The notes under the pieces: generated by a model
What the model was told of the DNA's origin: nothing
Database searches by the model: none
What the model saw: only the letters and a program-made list of their open reading frames with translations
Assembly: GCF_004349105.1 (NCBI RefSeq)
Contig: NZ_SMLB01000002.1
Span: 223,958 to 287,957 of the forward strand
From: Jiangella aurantiaca
GTDB taxonomy: Bacteria > Actinomycetota > Actinomycetes > Jiangellales > Jiangellaceae
Reading direction: 5' to 3'
Length of the DNA stretch: 64,000 bases
In this document: in pieces, positions 8,651 through 15,362 of the stretch
Position numbering within the stretch: the first letter of the stretch is position 1
Layout of the letters: each line of letters starts with the position of its first letter
Made by a program: the position numbers and the translations under genes

Positions 8651-9051
8651 CCCTCCTCTTCGGGGCCGGGCTCGCCGGACATGACGACGACGGCGTGGGC
8701 GAGCGCGAAGTCCGCGGTGTGGGACAGCGAGACGTCCACCGTCCGGGCCCCTCGGCGCGCGCCGGCCGCTGCGACCTCCCCGTGCAGCCGCACCACCGGC
8801 CGGCCCCACGGCTCGTTCACGATCTCGACGTCGAGCCAGCGCATCCGCGGCCCCAGGCCGGTGCCCAGCGCCTTCAGCACGGCCTCTTTGGCGGCGAACC
8901 GGGCGGACAGCCGGCTGACCGTGTTCCGCCGGTCGGCGCAGGCGCGCAGCTCGCCGGCGGTGAACAGCTGGCCGCCGATGGCCGGCTGTTCCGTGAGCAA
9001 CCGGCGCAGTCGTGGGACGTGGACGAGATCGACGCCGACGCGGACCTCCAT
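8647..9051 (-). CDS. acpS: AcpS-type 4'-phosphopantetheinyl transferase
   Basis: 134 aa, standard AcpS size. It shows GVDLVHVPR (Mg-binding Asp8) and RFAAKEAVLKALG (catalytic Glu/Lys helix). It transfers phosphopantetheine from CoA to the Ser of the ACP encoded immediately upstream (1 bp between stop and start). A cluster-dedicated AcpS beside an atypical, extended ACP suggests specificity for that carrier. Whether this is the only AcpS of the genome cannot be seen. Confidence 0.93.
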   Translation of the reverse strand: MEVRVGVDLVHVPRLRRLLTEQPAIGGQLFTAGELRACADRRNTVSRLSARFAAKEAVLKALGTGLGPRMRWLDVEIVNEPWGRPVVRLHGEVAAAGARRGARTVDVSLSHTADFALAHAVVVMSGEPGPEEEG

Positions 9052-9052
9052 C

Positions 9053-9463
9053 TCAGACCGCGGCCGGCGACGTCACCCGAGCCAGCACCAGGTCGACGAG
9101 ATTGTCGACCGTGAACAGTCCCATCACGCCCTCGGCCGGCAGCTTGCCGCGCAGGGCCTCCACGTCGATCTGCGGCATGACCGTAGCCAGCTGGGCCAGG
9201 CCGACGTCGGAGACGACGCCCTCCGCCGTCCCGAAGTCCTCCTCGGAGATCCCGCCCTGCACGTGCTCGCCGAGATCGGCGGCCGAGATCTTGACGCCCA
9301 GCGACCGCTCGAGGCGGAAGAGGATGTCCAGCAGATCGATCGACTCCGCCTCGAGATCGCCGAGCAGCGTCGCCTCGGCCACCACGTCTTCCTCCTCGAC
9401 ACCCAGCGCGTCGACCAGCGCCGCGCGCACCGCTTCGAAGACCTCGTCCTTTGCCACCGTCAT
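9053..9463 (-). CDS. Acyl carrier protein with C-terminal extension
   Basis: 136 aa from ATG at 9463, chosen because GGAGG sits 5 nt upstream; the open frame continues another 20 codons without RBS support. The carrier motif GDLEAESIDLLDI gives the phosphopantetheine Ser41, in the expected helix II context. An ordinary ACP is about 80 aa; here some 50 residues follow the four-helix core (from about FGTAEGVV through VDNLVDLVLARV), possibly docking determinants. It is the first gene of the polyketide operon and carries the growing chain for the KS, KR and DH enzymes downstream. Confidence 0.9.
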   Translation of the reverse strand: MTVAKDEVFEAVRAALVDALGVEEEDVVAEATLLGDLEAESIDLLDILFRLERSLGVKISAADLGEHVQGGISEEDFGTAEGVVSDVGLAQLATVMPQIDVEALRGKLPAEGVMGLFTVDNLVDLVLARVTSPAAV

Positions 9464-9811
9464 GATTCCTCCGGGATCGGCATTCCGATTGACCGTTACG
9501 CACCGCAACGCGGCGATATACATCGGTATGACCTGATCGGAGGGCTTGGTCGTACAGTGATGGGCGCAGAATTTGTGTGGCCTCGATCACATGCCCTTTT
9601 GCGCGGTATTCTTTAAACTCCCGGTTAAATCGAGACGACCGAAGAGAGCGCCTTCACAGCGCATTCACAGGTACTGCGGTGTAGCGTTCAGGCAAGTACG
9701 CGGCATCCCGGACTGCGGGCACATCCGGGCCTGCCGCCGGCCCATCTCTCGCCCGCGTGAGACACCTCTGCCCGGCCGGGCCGGACGGACCTAGCGCGAG
9801 GAGGCGCCAGC
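9464..9811. promoter_or_regulatory. Divergent promoter region with 11-bp-spaced TTCACAG direct repeat
   Basis: 348 bp between the polyketide operon and the rightward small gene, noticeably richer in A+T than its flanks (around 9500-9640). TTCACAG occurs at 9653-9659 and again at 9664-9670, exactly one helical turn (11 bp) apart. Heptamers with 11-bp period are how SARP-type activators and PhoP (GTTCACC boxes) bind in actinomycetes. The resemblance is by pattern only and no -10/-35 assignment is made. Confidence 0.45.
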
Positions 9812-9949
9812 GTGGACGACGCCCCAGAGAACGTGGAACACCCGGAGCAGGCGGCGGGTGACGACCTCGTCGCCGAGCTGCGCGAGCTCCTCGGCAGCGT
9901 GCCGCCTCAGGTCGTCGAGCGGGCCGACGACGCCAGGCGTTCCGGCTGA
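9812..9949 (+). CDS. Small acidic protein, 45 aa
   Basis: GTG start at 9812 with GAGGAGG about 7 nt upstream, stop TGA at 9947-9949. The product begins VDDAPENVEHPEQAAG and continues with an amphipathic stretch LVAELRELLGSVPPQVVERA. No transmembrane segment or Cys. It converges with the sigma factor gene, whose stop lies 5 bp away. Small acidic proteins next to sigma-factor genes are common in actinomycetes, but I do not recognise a named family and assign no function. Confidence 0.55.
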   Translation: MDDAPENVEHPEQAAGDDLVAELRELLGSVPPQVVERADDARRSG

Positions 9950-9954
9950 CCGGC

Positions 9955-10503
9955 TCAGTCGCTGTCGTCCAGCAGCGCGCGCAGGTGGGCGATGCACCGG
10001 TTGCGCAGCGGCCCGACCGAGCCGGCCGACACCTCCAGTGCCGCGGCGACCTGGTCATAGGTGCGGTTCTCCACGAACAGCGCGAGCAGGTGCTGGCAGC
10101 GCGGCGGCAGCGAGAGCAGGGCCCGGGCGAGCTGGTCGTCCCGCTGCCCGGACATCACGCGGCCCTCGACCGACTCGCTCTGGTCCGGTAATCGGACCAG
10201 GGCCTCCGGGTTCCACGCCTGGGCGCGTCGCGAGGCGGCGTCCAGATAGCGCAGTGACTCGCGCTTGGCGATCACCGACAGCCATTCCGTCAGCCGGGCG
10301 GGATCGCGCAGACCAGGCAGGTTCTGCCACAGCCGCATCCACGTCGCCTGGCTGACGTCCTCGCTGTCGGCCGCGCTCAGGCGGTGGGCTCGGGCGATCG
10401 ACCACACGAGCGGCGCGTAGCGGACCACGAGATCGCGCCAGGCCTGCTCATCGTCATTGAGACACGCCGTCACCAGATCGGCCGTCGTCGAGTACCTCTC
10501 CAC
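9955..10503 (-). CDS. ECF-like RNA polymerase sigma factor
   Basis: 182 aa from a GTG at 10503 with a G-rich RBS (GGGGGG) upstream; longer in-frame openings merely read through the neighbouring exporter in another frame. Region 2 is visible as LVVRYAPLVWSIARAHRL through EDVSQATWMRLWQNL. Region 4 is LARALLSLPPRCQHLLALF followed by the HTH (YDQVAAALEVSAGSVGPLRNR). No anti-sigma gene is adjacent, so control is unclear. This group of actinobacterial sigma factors usually contains such solitary members. Confidence 0.9.
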   Translation of the reverse strand: MERYSTTADLVTACLNDDEQAWRDLVVRYAPLVWSIARAHRLSAADSEDVSQATWMRLWQNLPGLRDPARLTEWLSVIAKRESLRYLDAASRRAQAWNPEALVRLPDQSESVEGRVMSGQRDDQLARALLSLPPRCQHLLALFVENRTYDQVAAALEVSAGSVGPLRNRCIAHLRALLDDSD

Positions 10504-10586
10504 GGTCGGTCCCCCCGGATCGTCTGACGACTGCTGTGCGCCGGCCGCCGGTCCTCGTCGACCCGCGGCTGCCGCACGGCACGGAT

Positions 10587-12788
10587 TCACGGTCGCGCGG
10601 TGCCGCTCACCACGTCGGCCGGACGCGGTGCCTCGTCGGACGAGGCGCCGGCCCATTCGTCCTCGCGGAACCCGTGCCGGTCCCACCATCGCCGCATCGG
10701 CGGCGGAGCCCACCAACACCGGCGGCCCAGCAGTCGCATCGTCGCCGGCACGAGCAGCGCCCGCACGATCGTCGCGTCGACGACGATCGCGACGACGAGG
10801 CCGATGCCGACCATCTTGATGAACGTGACCCCGGAGGTCGCGAACGCGCCCACGACGATGACCAGCAGCAGCGCCGCCGCGGTGATGATCTTCGCGGTCT
10901 TCTGGACACCCGTGGCGATCGACTCGACGTGATCGCCCGTGCGGTCCCACTGCTCCCTGATCCTCGAGACCAGGAACACCTCGTAGTCCATCGCCAGACC
11001 GAACGCGATGGCGATCATCAGCACCGGCATCGTCGCGTCGACCAGGCCGGTCGGGGTGAATCCGAGCGGCCCGGACAGGTGGCCGTCCTGGAAGATCAGC
11101 ACGATCGCGCCGAAGGCCGCCGACAGCGACAGCAGGTTCATGACGATCGACTTGATCGGCAGGATCAGCGACCCGAAGGCGAGGAAGAGCAGCACGATCG
11201 AGACCACGCCCACGAACAGCCCCATCCACGGCAGCCGCGAGCCGACGCTGTCGAGCAGGTCGGCGAGCCCGGCTGGGCCACCGGTGAACAGTGCCTCGCC
11301 GCCGCCCGGCGGCGGCAGGGCGCGCAACGCGGTCAGCAGCTCCATGGCCTCGCCGGACTGCGGCTCGGCCGCGTAGCGGACGCTCAGGGCGGCGGTGTCG
11401 CCGGCGGCGCCGGACGGGTCGACGCCGTCGACGCCCGGAACCGCCGTGAGCCTGGCGGTGAAGTCCTCCAGCGCCGACCGGCCGGCGGGGCTGTCGACGG
11501 GGTCGGCCAGCGTGACGGCGACCGTGATGGCGGCGGCGGGATCGGCCGGGAACTCGTCACCGAGCGCCTCGGCGACCTGCCGGGCCTCGGTGCGCTCGGG
11601 AAGCACCCTGGCGTCGGCCATGCCCCAGTCGACGCGCAGGAACGGCAGGCCGAGCGCGACCAGCACACCGACGATGCCGGCGGTGACCACACCGGGCCGG
11701 CGCATCACGGCGTGTGCCACCCGGTACCAGCGCTCGCCGTCGCGCCCGGCCGCCTTGCGTGGTGACGGGATGCGCCACGAGTCGATCCGCCGGCCGATCA
11801 CCACCAGCAGCGCCGGCAGCACCACGAGCGCTCCGACCAGCGCGAACAGCACGGTCGCGACACCGCCGAGACCCATCGAGCGCAGGAACACCTGCGGGAA
11901 GAACAGCAGGCTCAGCAGGGACACCGCAAGGGTCAGGCCCGAGAACGCCACCGTGCGACCGGCGGTCCGCATCGTCCGGATCACCGCCTCGGCAGGGGTG
12001 GCGCTGGCCGGCAGCTCCTCGCGGAACCGGCTGACGATGAACAGCGCGTAGTCGATCGCCAGGCCGAGCCCGAGCATGGTGACCAGGTTGACGGAGAAGA
12101 CCGAGACGTCGGTCACCATCGTGATCAGCCGCAGCACCACGAACGACCCCATGATGCACAGGGCGCCGACGGCCAGGGGCAGCAGCGCGGCGACCGCGCT
12201 GCGGAAGATGACCACCATGAGCACCAGCAGGATGGGCATCGCCATCAGTTCGGCCCGGGCGATGTCGCCCTGGATCTGCCCGTTGATCTCCTGCCCCATC
12301 GGCACCTGGCCGCCGAGCTCGACGTCCAGCCCCGGCGCCACCAGCAGGTCGGACACCGCGTCGTAGGAGTCCGCCCGGGCTGCGGCGTCGTCGCCCGCGA
12401 GCTGGATCGCGACGTAGGTACTGCTGCGGTCCGAGGATACGAACGTCTCGGAGCCGGTCGAGTAGTACGAGCGCACCACAGAGACGGCATCCGATGCGGT
12501 CAGGTCGTCCGCCACGGCGGTGACGGCCGACTCGAACGCCTGGTCGTCGACGGTGGCGTCGTCGCTGCGGTACAGCGCGAGAACGTCGACCGCGGTCCTG
12601 CCGATCCCGTCCTCGATGGTGGCGGTCGCTCGGACGGACTCGCTGTCCGGATCGTCGAAGCCGGCCTCACCGGTGAGCGATCCGAAGACACCCGTTCCCC
12701 AGACGCCGCCGACGAGCACCAGGACCAGGGCACCGATGAGTACCGCCCCGCGTCGCCGGGTGGTGGCCCGCCCCAAGAACGTGAACAT
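10587..12788 (-). CDS. MMPL-family (RND superfamily) membrane exporter
   Basis: 733 aa from ATG at 12788 with GAGAGG upstream. It has two homologous halves, each a TM helix, an exported loop and a bundle of TM helices. The proton-relay GxxxDY motifs are LGLGLAIDYALF (Asp246) and AFGLAMDYEVF (Asp601). MmpL proteins export lipids, polyketides or siderophores using the proton gradient. Its position 1.1 kb from the polyketide operon makes it a plausible exporter for that product, but the sigma factor lies between and the link is inference. A TGTAAA inverted repeat 58-74 bp upstream suggests repression by the nearby TetR protein. Confidence 0.92.
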   Translation of the reverse strand: MFTFLGRATTRRRGAVLIGALVLVLVGGVWGTGVFGSLTGEAGFDDPDSESVRATATIEDGIGRTAVDVLALYRSDDATVDDQAFESAVTAVADDLTASDAVSVVRSYYSTGSETFVSSDRSSTYVAIQLAGDDAAARADSYDAVSDLLVAPGLDVELGGQVPMGQEINGQIQGDIARAELMAMPILLVLMVVIFRSAVAALLPLAVGALCIMGSFVVLRLITMVTDVSVFSVNLVTMLGLGLAIDYALFIVSRFREELPASATPAEAVIRTMRTAGRTVAFSGLTLAVSLLSLLFFPQVFLRSMGLGGVATVLFALVGALVVLPALLVVIGRRIDSWRIPSPRKAAGRDGERWYRVAHAVMRRPGVVTAGIVGVLVALGLPFLRVDWGMADARVLPERTEARQVAEALGDEFPADPAAAITVAVTLADPVDSPAGRSALEDFTARLTAVPGVDGVDPSGAAGDTAALSVRYAAEPQSGEAMELLTALRALPPPGGGEALFTGGPAGLADLLDSVGSRLPWMGLFVGVVSIVLLFLAFGSLILPIKSIVMNLLSLSAAFGAIVLIFQDGHLSGPLGFTPTGLVDATMPVLMIAIAFGLAMDYEVFLVSRIREQWDRTGDHVESIATGVQKTAKIITAAALLLVIVVGAFATSGVTFIKMVGIGLVVAIVVDATIVRALLVPATMRLLGRRCWWAPPPMRRWWDRHGFREDEWAGASSDEAPRPADVVSGTARP

Positions 12789-12845
12789 GTCCCAGCCTCT
12801 CCCGCACACCCTGTCGTGACATCGACGAACGCTACACGGACTAAA

Positions 12846-12862
12846 TGTAAATAGCCTTTACA
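12846..12862. promoter_or_regulatory. Candidate TetR operator upstream of the MmpL gene
   Basis: TGTAAA (12846-12851), 5-bp spacer, TTTACA (12857-12862), with outer bases CTA/TAG nearly symmetric. It lies 58 bp upstream of the exporter start, where a repressor would block transcription. The same half-site recurs at 13131-13136. TetR-family genes often control an adjacent exporter. Confidence 0.45.
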
Positions 12863-13227
12863 CTAGTGCCTGCGAACCGCGTTCCAAGACAGTCGAGCTG
12901 CGGCAAGACATCGCATCGAGTCCACCCGATTCGGGTGCATCCATGACCGCTCCAGTGGCCGTGGATGCTCGATCACCCCGGCCCGCGCCACCACCCCTGG
13001 CCACGCGAGAGCCATCCCGACGACACTACAGATCGGATGACAAACCGATACAAGTCGACGCTTGCCGCCATGAGTAAAGCATCGCCGCCAGCGGGAGGTC
13101 AATGATCATCCGGATGTGACTTGGGTTACATGTAAATGACGCAGACTTAAAATGAATCATTGTTGATGGGTCACATTAATGCTTGGTTAAGCTGTGGCAA
13201 CGCACTTCGCTTGCCAGCGGTGGTCTG
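12863..13227. other. Non-coding spacer between exporter and TetR gene, AT-rich right half
   Basis: No credible gene. The stretch about 13100-13200 drops to roughly 40% G+C, unusual for this window. It contains the perfect palindrome TTACATGTAA at 13126-13135, sharing the TGTAAA half-site with the site at 12846-12862. It may hold an upstream promoter or a second operator, or be a small horizontally acquired remnant. Confidence 0.4.
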
Positions 13228-13908
13228 CTAGCGTCTTGTGCCGTCTCCCTGCCAGTCGGCGGCGCCGGCCGACCTCGCCGACCGGCGGCTCCCGAGCCCG
13301 GTCAGGTCCCGCAGGGTCATGTCGATGACGCGATCGACGGACGCGGCGAACAGCTCGGGCGCGACGTTGGCCAGCGGGCCGTCCAGCGCCAGCCGGGCGA
13401 CGCCGTGCACGGCCGCCCACGCCGCGATCTCGGCCAGCGGGCGGCGCTCTGCGGGCAGCCGGCCGGCCGCGACGAGGTCGTCCATCACCTGCGCGACCAT
13501 GGCGAGGGCGTTGGGCAGGTCGTCGGACGGCAGCGCGCCCTTCTCGCAGAACGCGACCCGGAACAGCCCGGGTTCGGCCAGCGCGATGCCGACGTAGGCC
13601 CGGCCGAGCGCCTCCAGCCGGCGGGTCGCGGTCTCGCCGGCGTCGCCGGTGTCGGGGACGGTGGCCAGCCGCGCGCGCATGGCGTCGGTCAATGCCTGGA
13701 ACGCTCGCTCCTTGACGCCGAGCAGGAGGTCGTCGGCGTTCTCGAAGTGCCGGTAGGCCGCGGTCGGGCTGACCCCGACCTCGCGGGCCGCCGCCCGGAC
13801 CCCGACGGCGTCGGGCCCGCCCCGTTCCGCCAGCCGCGCGCCGGCGGCGAGCAGCGCGTTGCGGAGGTCGCCGTGGTGGTACGTCGACCGCGTCGTCGGT
13901 TCAGGCAT
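13228..13908 (-). CDS. TetR-family transcriptional regulator
   Basis: 226 aa if started at ATG 13908. The N-terminal HTH is typical: YHHGDLRNALLAAGARL, then REVGVSPTAAYRHFENADDLLLG (about residues 10-60). The C-terminal ligand domain resembles TetR_C 13/WHG-type regulators (GRAYVGIALAEPGLFRVAF). RBS is weak, so a start a few codons upstream is possible. It is encoded upstream of the MmpL exporter on the same strand, and TGTAAA half-sites in between are candidate operators. It probably represses the exporter, and its effector is unknown. Confidence 0.88.
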   Translation of the reverse strand: MPEPTTRSTYHHGDLRNALLAAGARLAERGGPDAVGVRAAAREVGVSPTAAYRHFENADDLLLGVKERAFQALTDAMRARLATVPDTGDAGETATRRLEALGRAYVGIALAEPGLFRVAFCEKGALPSDDLPNALAMVAQVMDDLVAAGRLPAERRPLAEIAAWAAVHGVARLALDGPLANVAPELFAASVDRVIDMTLRDLTGLGSRRSARSAGAADWQGDGTRR

Positions 13909-14201
13909 CCCGATGATGTTGACACCCACCCACATCGGCTGGCAAGTTGACACCCGTGGCCTGGACCCACGCGTCCAGGGCATGCTTGGTCGTCGGAACC
14001 CGCCCTCCGCCTGCGCGTGGGCGAGAATCGGCACCCAGGACCGACGCCCACGGAGGTCAGGCACCGCCCGCGCCGACCAGCGGCCACGACCACGCCGGCA
14101 TGTCCACCTCCTGAACGTCGGCTGAAATCCTCGCAGCCCAGCGGCGGATCCGCCAGTGTGCCCGGCGCCCACCCACCGCCGGAACTGCGCCGCGTGCCCT
14201 C

Positions 14202-15026
14202 CTAGCTCTTGGTCCCGACCGACAGCAGGTACTCCTTCTCGAACCGCGCCTGCTCGTCGGTGCCGCGGTTCCACGTGTCGCAGAAGGCATCCAGCGCCGC
14301 GTCGAACTCGTCGGCCAGACCGTTCTTCTCGGCGTTGTTCCGCGCTGCGATGGTCGGCCCGTAGAAGGCCTTGAAGTGCTCACCGTAGTCGTGGGCACGG
14401 GTGAACGCCGTGATCTCCAACGTGGCCCGTTCACGCCTGCCGAAGGTCACCCGGTCGCCGAAGAGCTCGTCCAGGTGAGCCTCGCGGCCCCACAAGGGCG
14501 GGGACGACGCTCCGGCGGGCGGCGGCGGCGCGAACGGCTTCATCGTCGCGAACAGGCCGCCGATCATGCCCTCCGGCGTCCAGCTCAGCAGTCCGATCGT
14601 CCCGCCCGGCTTGCAGACCCGCACCAGCTCGTCGGCGGCCGCCTGGTGGTGCGGAGCGAACATCACTCCGATCGAGGACATCACGACATCGAACTGGTCG
14701 TCGGCGAACGGCAGGCGCTCGGCGTCGGCGGGGACCCAGGTCAGCTGCAGGCCTTCCGCCTCGGCCACAGCGCGGCCGGCGTCGAGGAGCTCGGGCGTGA
14801 GATCGCTGGCCGTCACGTCCGCGCCCTTGCGTGCCGCCGGAATGGCCGCGTTGCCGGTGCCGGACGCGACGTCGAGCACGCGGTCGCCGGCCTGGATGCC
14901 ACACGCCTCGACCAGGCGTGGGCCGAGCGGAAGCAGGAAGGTGGTGACCATCTGCGGGTAGTCGCCGGAGGCCCACATGGCGCGGTGGCGGCTCTTGAGT
15001 TCCTGGTCGCTGACAGTGCTGGACAT
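14202..15026 (-). CDS. Class I SAM-dependent methyltransferase
   Basis: 274 aa. Motif I is VLDVASGTGNAAIPAA (about residues 48-63), followed by the acidic strand ASDLTPELL, PADAERLPFADDQFDVVMSS and the post-motif KPGGTIGLLSW, the UbiE/Methyltransf_11 pattern. ATG at 15026 has GGGGGGACC upstream. It is flanked by regulators on the same strand with 290-340-bp gaps, so it is probably monocistronic. The substrate cannot be told from sequence; a small molecule is most likely. Confidence 0.9.
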   Translation of the reverse strand: MSSTVSDQELKSRHRAMWASGDYPQMVTTFLLPLGPRLVEACGIQAGDRVLDVASGTGNAAIPAARKGADVTASDLTPELLDAGRAVAEAEGLQLTWVPADAERLPFADDQFDVVMSSIGVMFAPHHQAAADELVRVCKPGGTIGLLSWTPEGMIGGLFATMKPFAPPPPAGASSPPLWGREAHLDELFGDRVTFGRRERATLEITAFTRAHDYGEHFKAFYGPTIAARNNAEKNGLADEFDAALDAFCDTWNRGTDEQARFEKEYLLSVGTKS

Positions 15027-15362
15027 GATGGTCCCCCCTGGGTCGGTGTCGACGAGACCGACACTAGACCCCGGACCCGCTCGCGCATCGGGACGTTTCC
15101 CTATCTTTCGCCCAGGCCGCGCAACACGTACGGACTCCCAACGGCCGGCAGATGGCGCCGGCGACCGTGCTCGCCTGTCGCGTCCCGCCCGTCAACGGTG
15201 AGACGACGAGACCTCGTCCGGCACGCTGTGACCAGCTGCCATGCAGTGGCGATGAGCGCGAGCAGCAGGGCGAGCACCCGGCGGTCGGGTCACCCAGCAC
15301 ATCCGGGTGGCCAACGTCGCGTGTCTACCGGAATGTGGCGCGTCAGCTCCAGGCCGGCGCCG
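15027..15362. other. Intergenic, promoter side of methyltransferase gene
   Basis: 336 bp between two leftward genes; presumably contains the methyltransferase promoter and the end of the LuxR transcript. I see no gene, strong repeat or clear hairpin. Confidence 0.4.

Noticed and set aside
12863..13102. Minus-strand 79-codon open frame upstream of the exporter
   Set aside because: No RBS, no codon bias and it overlaps the putative operator region.
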